This document shows positions 1-8,998 of a stretch of DNA of 64,000 bases, one piece after another. Within the stretch, counting starts at the first letter, position 1. Each line of letters opens with the position of its first letter. The translations under genes were made by a program, and so were the position numbers. Under the pieces are notes generated by a model. The model saw only the letters and a list, made by a program, of their open reading frames with translations, was not told the origin of the DNA and made no database searches. The stretch comes from Mycetohabitans endofungorum (GTDB taxonomy: Bacteria > Pseudomonadota > Gammaproteobacteria > Burkholderiales > Burkholderiaceae), in assembly GCF_002927045.1 (NCBI RefSeq), contig NZ_PRDW01000006.1, forward strand, positions 62,001-126,000, in the 5' to 3' direction.

Positions 1-242
1 ATGGCCATGTCATCCAACAACTCATAATCGTATCGATTGTCCAATACGCACCGCAACAGCGCGTGGAATTATTCGATCGGGACCGTCGCAATTCGCGGCG
101 CGGTAGCAGGGGCGCACGCCTCCCCCGGTGCGCATACAAGCGGTCCACCGGCTGATCGAAACCACGCCCCGGTTCGGCACGCTGTCGCGGCAGGGCAGCG
201 TGCGTATTCTCACGCACGCTGCCCACGCGCACCGTTGAGCGG

Positions 243-2069
243 TTATTTCTCGGGCGAAGCCGGCGGCGTCGGTAGGTTAGGCCAACGCGGCTCTGTCAAT
301 TCTGGCTCGACTCGGATCGGCGTCAGCCTTGAGCCCCGTCTGCGCACATCGACGTGACCGGACACCGTCGTCTCCGATACGCTGGTCCGCGGCAGATGGA
401 ACGCGCCGTCGTCCCGCGCGAAAACACTGTCGATCGACTGACGTCTTCTCGGCTGGCATGTCGGGCCCGTCCGCAGACAATTTTCGGCTTCTTGCAACAG
501 TGCAAAGGTTACCTGGCACGCTCGTTCGAGGCACTCGTCCTCTGACAGACCTTCCAGGAACGGATTGCTTGGCTGGTCAAGCCAACTGCGGTCCCACTGG
601 CGCGGCGTCAATATCCAGGTGTCCTCCTGCTGCACGGGCACGCTGTCCACCAGTGAGTCGCGCGTCGTGTCACCCATCATGTCCAGCTCCAGGCCGCTAT
701 CGCGTTCTTGCAACAATGCATCGGATCGTGCGGTCGTTAGACTTGGCTTCTCCTTATGTAACAAACCGCCAACGGATGCATCGTCGCGCGACGTATAAAG
801 CCACTGGAGGCCTCCTCGGAGTAGTAACCGCGATACTTCGTCCAGGTAAAACAAGTCTCGCCGTGAATCACCCTCTGGAAAGCCGCGATAGCTTTCCACC
901 TGGATTCGATTGACGAGCGCGGGATGCGCATTCAGGCGAATCAGTTCAGACGAAAAAGCCTGCTCCTGGACGTCCGAACCATATGCGATAAACAGCCGAG
1001 GCGTGTCGGCTACCGACAACGCATCGACCAGCGCACTTGCCGACCATGACGGTGCCTCACTGCCCGGGACGCAGAACGAATCATTGGTGCAACGCCGGAT
1101 ATCGCCAGCGACGTCGTACGGCGGTTGCCACAGGCGATCGAACTCGGCAGGCAAATGGCGCGTGACGTCAAGACCAAGATCGGCATCCAGGTGTAGGAGC
1201 CATTTCACGCCCAGCTCCCACGATATCCTGGCAGGCGGCTCCCGATGTTCAGCACGCCCGTCCGGCCCCAAGACCGGCGAGAGAATCGCCATGCCGGCGA
1301 ACCCGTGAGGCCTCGTTTTCAATAAATCCATCGCATGACCGGCCACACGTGCACCGTGGGTGACAAGGTACACCGGCGATCCACGCCTCTGATGCGTATC
1401 CAGATAGTTATCGATGAAACGCATTGCCGCCCTCCCCGCATGAGGGCTGCCCCAAAAATCGCCAAAGCCCGATCCGGTAGGATGGACGAAAATCAAATCG
1501 GACACGTCGAGCAACGTAGAGACGTTGTCATATCGATCCCAGCATTCTCGGCCCGAAAGGTCCCCGACGATAGGACCGACCGTTGCCAGCAACAGATAGC
1601 CGGTAGAACGCAGCGGATCATGTCGAACGCTGTCACCGAACAAGAATGTGATTGGGCGGGACGAGAGTTCCGCATCGCGCTGGGTGTAGGCCACGTAGAC
1701 GATCTGGTCGTCGTCGGATGCGCCCTCAATAGGCACCATGCCGACGGTAGCCGCTAAATCCAGTGTTTCGTCACTGACCTGCATTTGAAAATAACTCGTG
1801 ACAGCTTCCCCGAACGGCACCGAAGCCGGCTTTTCGGACGACACCGAAGCCGGGTTTTCGGACAACACCGAAGCATGAAGGGCGGTCGCGGTCCGCGTAT
1901 CAGGCTGACCGGCAACCATCGCGTCGCCGACACCGGATTCGCCTCCCCCTCCGCCACACGCATTCAGGGACAGCGCAACAGCGATCACCATTGCGCTGGA
2001 GGATACTCGACCCGGCTTAATCAACCGGCAAAGACATTTATTTAATTTCATTTTCATGATGGTCACCAT
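243..2069 (-). CDS. Lipoprotein resembling a catalytically dead S10 serine carboxypeptidase
   Basis: The 608-residue product starts with a basic segment, a hydrophobic stretch and a lipobox (LNAC, Cys38) followed by a Gly run, so it should be a lipidated envelope protein. Residues about 120-440 follow the order of bacterial S10 carboxypeptidases: a DLIFVHPTGSGFGD segment (about 191-204), a 'PVYLV' strand (about 232-236) and an AILSPVLGPDG segment (about 261-271). The nucleophile motif (family GESYG) reads THGAR, and the family's catalytic His region (GHMMY-like) reads GDSRRDLFY, so Ser and His appear lost. The roughly 170 C-terminal residues match nothing I know. ATG at 2069 has no ribosome binding site; ATG at 2057 follows GGTGA and may be the real start. 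Family assignment is moderate and any activity is doubtful. Confidence 0.6.
   Translation of the reverse strand: MVTIMKMKLNKCLCRLIKPGRVSSSAMVIAVALSLNACGGGGGESGVGDAMVAGQPDTRTATALHASVLSENPASVSSEKPASVPFGEAVTSYFQMQVSDETLDLAATVGMVPIEGASDDDQIVYVAYTQRDAELSSRPITFLFGDSVRHDPLRSTGYLLLATVGPIVGDLSGRECWDRYDNVSTLLDVSDLIFVHPTGSGFGDFWGSPHAGRAAMRFIDNYLDTHQRRGSPVYLVTHGARVAGHAMDLLKTRPHGFAGMAILSPVLGPDGRAEHREPPARISWELGVKWLLHLDADLGLDVTRHLPAEFDRLWQPPYDVAGDIRRCTNDSFCVPGSEAPSWSASALVDALSVADTPRLFIAYGSDVQEQAFSSELIRLNAHPALVNRIQVESYRGFPEGDSRRDLFYLDEVSRLLLRGGLQWLYTSRDDASVGGLLHKEKPSLTTARSDALLQERDSGLELDMMGDTTRDSLVDSVPVQQEDTWILTPRQWDRSWLDQPSNPFLEGLSEDECLERACQVTFALLQEAENCLRTGPTCQPRRRQSIDSVFARDDGAFHLPRTSVSETTVSGHVDVRRRGSRLTPIRVEPELTEPRWPNLPTPPASPEK
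1809..1880. repeat. Short in-frame tandem repeat, about 24 bp, 2-3 copies
   Basis: A unit close to CACCGAAGCCGGNTTTTCGG is repeated head to tail in the lipoprotein gene, giving SENPASV / SEKPASV repeats just after the lipidated Cys region. This is probably a flexible linker that varies by slippage. Confidence 0.6.
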
Positions 2070-2722
2070 TTTAAGTGGTCGAAAACAGCCCTCCGAAGAC
2101 CCGGATAATCTTTAAAAAAACCGATGGCCTTCGATTAAATGTTAGACGCGGAGCAATAGCGCTGCCTCGGCACCGACGTGCGCGTCAACTCATTTGCTGG
2201 CTGAACTGCATGTAATGCAATTGAAAGTATGAGGCGCGAAACGTATCACGCGCGAAGCGCCAAGTAAAGATCAATAAGGAAACAATCGTTGCTTATATAA
2301 CGATTTGGGCGAAATATGTGAACCAATCAAGTCACCCACACCGGTTTTATTGGTATAGTACAAATTGGGTCTGTGTGTTTTGGATTGCTAATTCATCGGA
2401 CAATATGGATTAATTTTCCGCGACATCACGGTAGCCGGCATGATATGCCTGCTTCGCAGCTCGGTTCCACCGATGTCTCGGCAGTCCGGCCGGGCTGAGC
2501 CCTGTACATTTTTCCGGGCATCCGGGCATTACCGGTCGATGTTTCCGAAAGCGGATTTTCTGTTTGCTCAGGCGCCACACAGCACCGTTTCAACGCCCAT
2601 CACTTCGCCTTCCCGTCGCTTTCTTCGGCATCCCTGTCGTCGCGCGAGGCAGGATTGCTACGCTTCCCGCTGTATTCGCGTTTTCTGATCGCTCAATATC
2701 GCAAACACCATCTGGGGGGCGC
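2070..2722. other. Divergent intergenic region
   Basis: This AT-rich stretch separates the leftward lipoprotein gene from the rightward hypX gene and should hold both promoters. A TATAGT hexamer near 2350 could be a -10 element for the rightward transcript. CGAA pairs near 2237 and 2253 are spaced 16 bp start to start, which is wrong for a PIP box. I see no gene or RNA in it. Confidence 0.4.
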
Positions 2723-4477
2723 TTGGATATTCTGCTGTTTGCCTCGGCCTATAACGGCATGGTCCAGCGTGTTCATCGCGAACTCGTTGCACTGGAGCAT
2801 CGCGTCTGCATTGAATTGTCGCCGGACCCGGACACGATGCTGGCTCGCGCTGAACAGGTCGATCCGGATTTGATCATCTGTCCATTCCTGAAACATCGCA
2901 TTCCCGACACGGTATGGCGCGCCTGGCCGTGCTTGATCGTGCACCCGGGAATCGAGGGTGATCGGGGGCCGTCCGCGTTGGATTGGGCGATTACCCACCG
3001 GCAATCCGAGTGGGGCGTTACCCTGCTGCAAGCCAACGCCGAAATGGACGGCGGCGATGTATGGGGGACGCACCGGTTTGCGATGCGCACGGCCGGCAAA
3101 GGCAGCATCTATCGACGTGATGTCATACCCGGCGCGGTGAAGCTCATCCGGCAGGCATTGGTCGATTTCGCGGATCCGCGGTTCCGGCCGCGTCCGCAAG
3201 ACTATTCTCGCCCGTCGGTCAAGGGCCGTCCCCACGTGCTGATGCGACAGGATACACGCCGCATCGATTGGAGCACAGACGACACCGATACGATCGTCAA
3301 CCGCATCCATGCGGCCGACGGCTTCCCCGGCGTGCGTGACGAGATCCATGGCCAGCCGGTGTATCTGTTCGGTGCGGTAGCAGATACGGGCATCGCACAT
3401 GAGGCCACGCCGGGGGCATGGCTGGGTCAGCAGCACGGCGCGGTGTGCCGCGCCACGCGGGACGGTGCCGTATGGATCAAGCAGATGAAGGCGGGGAGCC
3501 GCGGTCCAGGCGCCGGCATCAAGCTTCCGGCGATGTTGGCGCTGCGCGCCGCGTTCGGCGACGCAGCCTGGCTCGAGCAGTTACCCGAGATGGACTCGCC
3601 TGCTGTCGAGGATATCCGCATCCACGTCGAACATCGGGTAGCATACGTCGAATTCGACTTCCACAACGGCGCGATGAGCACCGGCCAATGCACGCGCCTG
3701 ACTCATGCGCTTGACGCGCTGAGTCGGCGCCACGACGTGCGCGTGATCGTATTAATGGGCGGCAACGATTTTTGGAGCAACGGCATTCATTTGCACTGCA
3801 TCGAGGCATCGCCGGATCCGGCCGGCGAGTCGTGGCGCAACATCAATGCGATAAACGACTTGGTGCGCACCATCCTGCTGACCGAACGCAAGATCACAAT
3901 CGCCGCACTGCGCAATAACGCCGGCGCCGGCGGCGCCATCATGCCACTGGCATGCGACTTCGTGCTGGCCCGCCGCGGCGTCGTGCTCAATCCACACTAC
4001 CAGACAATGGGCTTGTACGGCTCCGAGTACTGGACTTACCTATTGCCGCGTCGCACCGGCGCCGCACGAGCGAAGGCCCTAGTCGACGCATGCTTGCCGG
4101 TGGTAGCGGACGAAGCGCTGGGCATGAACCTCGTCGACCACGTGCTGCCAGAGGATTGGACCGAATATCACGCTTTACTGTCGCGCCATTGCCAGACGAT
4201 CGCGCAAGATGAACGATTTTCGACGTACCTGAACATCAAGGCGCGCGTGCGAAGCATGGACGAACGGCGCAAGCCGCTGCAGGCCTATCGGGACGAAGAA
4301 TTGCAGCGGATGAAGGCAGCCTTCGATGATCCGGGTGCCAGCTACCACGCACTGCGCTACCAATTCGTTCACAAAATCCCGTGTGCGGCAACGCCGCCAC
4401 ACCTGCTCGGCGACGTCGACGTGCGGCAGTCGCACGATACGCAGCACCGACGGGAGCCGTCGCCCGTTCAAGCGTAA
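2723..4477 (+). CDS. hypX: HypX/HoxX-type protein: formyltransferase fused to enoyl-CoA hydratase
   Basis: HypX proteins help mature oxygen-tolerant [NiFe]-hydrogenases by making CO for the active-site iron from a formyl-folate. The product has both parts. The N-terminal hydrolytic formyltransferase domain carries IVHPGIEGDRGPSALDWAI and the Asp region EMDGGDVWG. The C-terminal crotonase domain carries WSNGIHLHCIEAS, NAGAGGAIM and VVLNPHYQTMGLYGSEYW. I chose TTG at 2723 because it follows GGGGGG closely and gives MDILLFASAYNGM, as HypX proteins start; that makes 584 residues, the usual family size. An in-frame ATG at 2564 would add 53 unrelated residues. No hydrogenase or other hyp/hox gene is present in the window, so its job here is open. 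Confidence 0.85.
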   Translation: MDILLFASAYNGMVQRVHRELVALEHRVCIELSPDPDTMLARAEQVDPDLIICPFLKHRIPDTVWRAWPCLIVHPGIEGDRGPSALDWAITHRQSEWGVTLLQANAEMDGGDVWGTHRFAMRTAGKGSIYRRDVIPGAVKLIRQALVDFADPRFRPRPQDYSRPSVKGRPHVLMRQDTRRIDWSTDDTDTIVNRIHAADGFPGVRDEIHGQPVYLFGAVADTGIAHEATPGAWLGQQHGAVCRATRDGAVWIKQMKAGSRGPGAGIKLPAMLALRAAFGDAAWLEQLPEMDSPAVEDIRIHVEHRVAYVEFDFHNGAMSTGQCTRLTHALDALSRRHDVRVIVLMGGNDFWSNGIHLHCIEASPDPAGESWRNINAINDLVRTILLTERKITIAALRNNAGAGGAIMPLACDFVLARRGVVLNPHYQTMGLYGSEYWTYLLPRRTGAARAKALVDACLPVVADEALGMNLVDHVLPEDWTEYHALLSRHCQTIAQDERFSTYLNIKARVRSMDERRKPLQAYRDEELQRMKAAFDDPGASYHALRYQFVHKIPCAATPPHLLGDVDVRQSHDTQHRREPSPVQA

Positions 4478-4755
4478 CAGCCGGCCGGCACGGACTCATC
4501 GCCATCGCGACATATTGCGACGGCGATGCCGCGTTCAATCCAAAGAACTCGTGGTAACCCTGCCACGCCAGCGACACCGCCAACGCAAGCAATAGATTGG
4601 ATTCCGACGTCCAGACGGAGCGCACCATCGCTGTCGTGCGCATACAACAGCCACCACGTCCGAAACACCCTGTGTCCAGGCCAACGCGCATCGTAGCATG
4701 CTGCATTGTGGCTTGGCGCACAGGCCAAGTTCCGCCCAGCTCGTAAGCTGCAAGC

Positions 4756-5124
4756 ATGCGTAACCTGTTTCGTCCGTTGGCCATCGTGCTGGCCGTGCTA
4801 ATGTCATTGCATGGCATTGCGTACGCGTTCGCGCCCGGCGCGACGCCGGCGGTGCGCACCCACGGCGCACGCGTTGCCGCGCGCGCGACGGCATGCGCGA
4901 CGCAAGCGACGGCCCGACCGCAGCGAGCGCACGACAGCGACCGCTGCGGCTGCCCCCACGGACGGCTGTGCTGCGTCGACGCGTGTTGCGCCCTGTCGTG
5001 CCGCACGTGCGCCAACGTCCCTCCCGTGCTGTCTGTCCGGCGCTCGCCGCCGGCGGGGACCGATCGGTTCCGTACCTTCATTCCGTCGTTCCCCAAGCGT
5101 CCTCCCCGTTTCATTCCCGTCTAG
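4756..5124 (+). CDS. Small exported Cys-rich protein (CopL/DUF2946-like)
   Basis: The 122-residue product has a clear signal peptide (MRNLFRPLAIVLAVLMSL then GIAYA-F). The mature part has a dense Cys cluster (CGCPHGRLCC, CCALSCRTC) and a Pro/Arg/Phe-rich tail. This layout recalls small periplasmic metal-related proteins of the CopL/DUF2946 kind, but the match is by pattern only. It is followed by a 13-bp perfect hairpin and then by an acyltransferase gene that lacks its 5' end, as if this gene arrived with its own terminator and replaced that end. No metal-resistance gene is nearby. Confidence 0.45.
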   Translation: MRNLFRPLAIVLAVLMSLHGIAYAFAPGATPAVRTHGARVAARATACATQATARPQRAHDSDRCGCPHGRLCCVDACCALSCRTCANVPPVLSVRRSPPAGTDRFRTFIPSFPKRPPRFIPV

Positions 5125-5136
5125 CTCGATCATGGG

Positions 5137-5167
5137 CGCCCACGCCCGGCATGACCGGGCGTGGGCG
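5137..5167. terminator. Perfect GC-rich hairpin after the Cys-rich gene
   Basis: A 13-bp perfect stem (CGCCCACGCCCGG against CCGGGCGTGGGCG) with a 5-nt loop starts 13 bp after the stop codon. There is no T tract, so it is either a weak terminator or a transcript-stabilising structure. Confidence 0.5.
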
Positions 5168-5201
5168 GTCCGATATAGGCCACGACGGCCAGCAGCCGGG
5201 C

Positions 5202-6227
5202 GTGCTGCGCGGCGGCGCCAAGCGCTTCTTCGTCAACCGATTGACCAATCTCTATCCCATCCCCTGGATATCGCTGGCGCTGTTCCTGACGGTGGGAGTG
5301 GCAGGTGTCAACCCGCTCAACCGCTTTTCGTTGATGACACTGGACAGACAAGCCGGCGGCTTCGAGTACCTGGATGGCATGACCACCTTGGCCATCATCG
5401 TCACGACGGTATGGATGCTCCAAGCATGGCAACCGCTATACGAGGCCATCAACCCGCCATCCTGGTCACTGTCCGCGCTGCTGTTCTTCTACGCGTGCTT
5501 TCCCTGGCTTGCGCCCCGGTTGCTTTCCCTGCGCCGGCCAGGACTCGCCTGGGTCGCGTTGTGGCTCGGCTATCTGACGCCCGTGGTATTCGCGGTGCAG
5601 CACTGGTATGCACCGGCCTCGGTCGGCCTCCTCTATACCAATCCACTGATACGTCTGCCCGAGTTTGCCGCCGGTATCCTGCTCTACGGCCTGTACCGCG
5701 AGCGCAGTGTCGACTGGCTCTGCTCGACACCCGCCCGCCGTGCCGCAACGCTCGCTTTCGTCGCGCTGTCCTTCATCGGCGGCGTCAAGGCGCTCGAGCA
5801 TGGCGGATTTGGCTGGGTCCATAACGGTGCGCTGCTGCCGTCCCAGGCCGCACTGATCCTGGTGTGTGCTCACGTCACAATGCCCGCCGCGGTCGCGCGG
5901 CTCACCACCCGGCTCGGCAACGCAGCGCTGTCTCTGTTCGCCATCCATTTGCCATTGTTTCTCATCTTCACCAAGCTGGGAAAGTTGCTGGCGATCGGCA
6001 TGGACCCGCTGCAATGCGTGCAGCAGTTCACGGCATGTATAAACGCGTCGCGCGACATCGTGCCGTCGATGGCGCTTTACCCGGCCTATCTGGCCGGCGC
6101 CGTGGTGACAGCAGTCGTGTTCCAAGAGCAGATCGTCGCACCGTTGCGCGACGCATTGCGCAGCCGGCTGTCGCGCGAACCGCTCCAGCATCGCGCCGCT
6201 GACCCCTCAGGCGGGCAGGCCGGGTAA
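5202..6227 (+). pseudogene. Acyltransferase-3 family membrane protein, 5'-truncated
   Basis: The frame encodes a polytopic membrane protein with acyltransferase-3 landmarks: FFVNRLTNLYPIPWI (the usual loop after the second helix), INPPSWSLSALLFFYACFPWL, and several later transmembrane helices. The first roughly 80 residues of the family, including helix 1 and the catalytic His that follows it, are missing. The frame runs upstream into sequence unlike the family, shared out of frame with the Cys-rich protein gene. The only reasonable start is GTG at 5202 with no clear ribosome binding site. Intact relatives transfer acyl groups to sugars or lipids in the inner membrane. It lies just before the carrier-protein operon and was probably part of that pathway; it is now likely inactive. 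Confidence 0.6.
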
Positions 6228-6300
6228 TCCATCCCGCTCGCTTCCCGCCGTCTGCGCGACAAGCCATGCCAGGCGGCGGGCGTCACGGTTAAGACATCTA

Positions 6301-6351
6301 AGCACTGCGCGATTGGAGATGCAGCGCCTCCAAATCGCGTTGCACGGTGCT
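6301..6351. terminator. Long imperfect hairpin between acyltransferase remnant and carrier-protein operon
   Basis: AGCAC and GTGCT at the ends, with GCGATTGGAG against CTCCAAATCGC inside, form an interrupted long stem followed by TCTTT. It could end the acyltransferase transcript or be a 5' regulatory structure of the operon. Confidence 0.35.
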
Positions 6352-6473
6352 TCTTTGGCGAATGCTGCGTTTTGCACGCACTTTCTTCGCGCTGTTAGGG
6401 GCGCTGGCGTTTTGTCGGGTGCCGCACAGATCTCGCGAGTACGGACTGGTCTACTAGCTTCGCGCACGGGGAG

Positions 6474-6493
6474 TGCCGCCGCCGGGATTTGAA
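6474..6493 (-). other. tRNA 3'-end-like fragment
   Basis: On the minus strand, TTCAAATCCCGGCGGCGGCA resembles a T-loop, the 3' half of a T-stem and an acceptor 3' strand. The 5' half of the T-stem does not pair and no cloverleaf exists upstream. It may be the scar of an attachment site, or chance. Confidence 0.2.
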
Positions 6494-6531
6494 CTACCCG
6501 AGCCGGAAAATGATTTATACCGGAGCATCCG

Positions 6532-6783
6532 ATGAAAAACGAATTAAGACAGATCATCCAGGAAGTCGCTCACCTGGAACTATCCGTTGACCGCCTTTCC
6601 GACAGTGACGACCTCTACGAAGCAGGTTTGTCGTCGCTGAACACGATTCAATTGATGCTTGCGATCGAAAAACACTTCAACGTCGAAATTCCCGACCGCA
6701 TGCTGAATCGCCATCTGTTCCAGAGCATCGATTCACTGGCTGAGGCCGTCTCGCAATTGCAGCGCGACGTGCAATCAGCATGA
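6532..6783 (+). CDS. Acyl carrier protein of the amino acid:carrier-protein system
   Basis: This 83-residue acidic helical protein has the phosphopantetheine site in DLYEAGLSSLNTIQLML; Ser35 is the expected attachment residue (GLSSL in place of the usual DSL). It starts at ATG after GGAGC, and its stop overlaps the next start (ATGA). It is the first gene of six translationally coupled genes. In homologous clusters, stand-alone carrier proteins like this are loaded with an amino acid by the class II aaRS-like ligase two genes downstream. Confidence 0.9.
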   Translation: MKNELRQIIQEVAHLELSVDRLSDSDDLYEAGLSSLNTIQLMLAIEKHFNVEIPDRMLNRHLFQSIDSLAEAVSQLQRDVQSA

Positions 6784-8033
6784 GTGCAATCCAATCCGCC
6801 AACAGTGGTGAGCCGGTGCACGCCATTGCATTGCCCGAACCTGACGCGCGCCCTTCGGGCGCCGGCGAGCACGCGTTGGACCAAGCCGCGATCGCGGTGG
6901 CGCAAGTCGCGGCGCGTTTCGCCGATGCCGTGGACCGCGAAGCCAGGTTCCCAAGCGAAGCCATCGACGCCATGCGCGAGCATAGGCTGCTCGGCGCGAT
7001 GGCGCCCGTCGAGTTGGGCGGCATGGGCGCGTCGCTGGAAGCTGTCGCTTCAGCGTGCCGCATTCTCGGCCATGCGTGCTCGTCCGCCGCGATGATCTAT
7101 GCGATGCATCAGATCGAAGTGATTTGCGTACTGGAACACGCGATGTCGGTGCCGTGGCATCGCGGGTTTCTCCGACAGGTTGCCGAGCATGAGTGGCTGC
7201 TGGCGTCCGCGACGTCCGAAGATAGCGTGGGCGGCAATCTGCGCAACAGCCGCTGCGCGATCGAACCCGACGGCGACGGTGCGTTCACATTGCACAAGCT
7301 CGCGCCGACGATCTCCTACGGTGCCTATGCCGACGCCATACTGGCGACCGCTCGGCGCTCGCCGGACGCGCCGGCCGTGGAGCAAGTGCTCGTGACGATT
7401 CTGAAAGACGACACGACCCTGACTCGCCGCAGCGGATGGGATACGTTCGGCATGCGGGGCACGTGCAGCGAAGGCTTCGTGCTAGAGTCGCGCGGCCGCC
7501 AGGAACAGGTCTTCCCCGTACCGTTCGGCGAGATCGCCGAGCGCACGATGGTGCCGGCCTCCCACATCCTGTGGTCGTCACTGTGGACCGGCATCGCCAG
7601 CGACGCATTTTCCCGCGCGCATCGCTACTTCCGCACACAGGCACAAGACAAGCCAACCGGCGCATCGCCCGCCGGTAGCCGAATCGCCGAAGCGCTCGGC
7701 CTGCTGCAAGCCATGCAGGGACGCATCGACAGCGCGCTGCGCGTCCACGCGCGCGCCAGCGCATCGGCCACGCGCTCGTGGTCCGAGACAATGGCAGACG
7801 CGGCTCAGATCAACACGCTCAAGACTTACGTGTCCATCACCGCGCTACAGGTCGTGATGCATGCGGTAATGATTTGCGGCATGGCGGCGTACAAGAACGG
7901 CACACCGTTCACGCTGAGCCGGCACATTCGCGATCTCTACTCTGCACCCCTTATGATCAACAATGACCGTATCGATGCCAATACGGCCAGCCTATTGCTG
8001 GCGCAACGGCCCGCTTCGCTGGAGAAAGAATAA
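6780..8033 (+). CDS. Acyl-CoA dehydrogenase-family flavoprotein
   Basis: The 417-residue product has the normal acyl-CoA dehydrogenase length and order. An N-terminal helical domain (RFADAVDREARFPSEAI; LLGAMAPVELGGMGASLEAV; SSAAMIYAMHQ) is followed by the beta domain (WLLASATSEDSVGGNLRNS; DTFGMRGTCSEGFVLES) and a C-terminal helical domain. Its start overlaps the carrier-protein stop and its stop overlaps the next start, so the products are probably made in step. Inference: it oxidises the aminoacyl or acyl group while bound to the carrier protein, as acyl-CoA dehydrogenase-like enzymes do in nonribosomal pathways. The substrate is unknown. Confidence 0.85.
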   Translation: MSAIQSANSGEPVHAIALPEPDARPSGAGEHALDQAAIAVAQVAARFADAVDREARFPSEAIDAMREHRLLGAMAPVELGGMGASLEAVASACRILGHACSSAAMIYAMHQIEVICVLEHAMSVPWHRGFLRQVAEHEWLLASATSEDSVGGNLRNSRCAIEPDGDGAFTLHKLAPTISYGAYADAILATARRSPDAPAVEQVLVTILKDDTTLTRRSGWDTFGMRGTCSEGFVLESRGRQEQVFPVPFGEIAERTMVPASHILWSSLWTGIASDAFSRAHRYFRTQAQDKPTGASPAGSRIAEALGLLQAMQGRIDSALRVHARASASATRSWSETMADAAQINTLKTYVSITALQVVMHAVMICGMAAYKNGTPFTLSRHIRDLYSAPLMINNDRIDANTASLLLAQRPASLEKE

Positions 8034-8998
8034 TGGGTGATATCACGTTGCAAAACCCACCGGCGCACGCGGCCGACATCGATGATCGGCACGGCGTGAA
8101 CGCATTACGCGATGCGCTCGTGGACGCGGGCCTGTTAATCCCGATGGGCGTGCAAGGCCTGTACGGCAGGAGCGAAGTGTTCGAGAACGTGATCGGGGCC
8201 ATCGATGCATTGGTCACGCGCCTGGGTGCCGATCAGCACGCCGAGGTACTGCGCTTTCCGCCCGCAATGAACCGGACCGATTTTGAGCACAGCGAATACC
8301 TGAAGGGATTTCCACAGCTCGCCGGGACGGTCCATAGCTTCTGCGGCTCGGAGCACGAGCATCAACGTGTGCTGCAATGCCTGGACCGGAGCGAGGACTG
8401 GACCGAGTTCCAAAAGCCGACCTACGTGGTCATGACGCCGGCGGCATGCTATCCCGCCTATCCGGTCATCGCGCGGCGCGGCGCGCTGCCACCGCAGGGC
8501 AGGACGCTGGATCTGTTCTCGTATTGCTTTCGCCACGAGCCGTCGCTGGACGCAACCCGGATGCAGCTGTTTCGCATGCGCGAGTATGTGCGCCTGGGTA
8601 CGCAAGATCAGATCCTGGCATTTCGCACTGAGTGGATCGAGCGTGGCAAGCGGATGATGGCGATACTGGCGCTGCCGCACGAAGTGGACTTGGCCAATGA
8701 CCCATTCTTTGGCCGCGGCGGCCGCATTGCCGCGTCGAGCCAGCGTGAGCAAAACTTGAAATTCGAAATGCTGGTGCCGATCGAGAGCGACACCCGACTC
8801 ACTGCCTGCCTGAGTTTCAACTACCACATGGACCACTTCGGCCTGCTGTGGGGCATTAAGACGAGCGATGCCGACGTCGCGCATACCGGTTGCGTAGGTT
8901 TCGGCATGGAACGCCTGGCGCTCGGACTGTTCAAGCATCATGGGTTCGATGTGCAGGCGTGGCCAGAATCGGTACGCAACGCGCTGTGGGGGAGCTAA
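8033..8998 (+). CDS. Amino acid:[carrier protein] ligase, class II aminoacyl-tRNA synthetase homologue
   Basis: This is a seryl-tRNA-synthetase-like catalytic core of 321 residues without a tRNA-binding domain. Such enzymes, described first in Bradyrhizobium, activate a small amino acid such as Gly or Ala with ATP and load it on a carrier-protein phosphopantetheine. Class II motif 2 is FRHE (residues 166-169). Motif 3 is GFGMERLALGLF (289-300). The zinc ligands expected for the family, Cys-Glu-Cys, fit Cys139, Glu184 and Cys287. The gene overlaps both neighbours by one base (TAATG), which ties it to the carrier protein and dehydrogenase. Which amino acid it uses cannot be read here. Confidence 0.9.
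   Translation: MGDITLQNPPAHAADIDDRHGVNALRDALVDAGLLIPMGVQGLYGRSEVFENVIGAIDALVTRLGADQHAEVLRFPPAMNRTDFEHSEYLKGFPQLAGTVHSFCGSEHEHQRVLQCLDRSEDWTEFQKPTYVVMTPAACYPAYPVIARRGALPPQGRTLDLFSYCFRHEPSLDATRMQLFRMREYVRLGTQDQILAFRTEWIERGKRMMAILALPHEVDLANDPFFGRGGRIAASSQREQNLKFEMLVPIESDTRLTACLSFNYHMDHFGLLWGIKTSDADVAHTGCVGFGMERLALGLFKHHGFDVQAWPESVRNALWGS

Noticed and set aside
22-213. Short minus-strand open frame at the left edge
   Set aside because: No family features and no ribosome binding site; composition looks like chance in GC-rich DNA.
2237-2256. Possible PIP box upstream of the lipoprotein gene (two CGAA half-sites)
   Set aside because: The half-sites are 16 bp apart start to start, where 20 is needed.
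6474-6560. Complete tRNA gene on the minus strand
   Set aside because: The T-stem 5' half does not pair and no anticodon or D arm is found.
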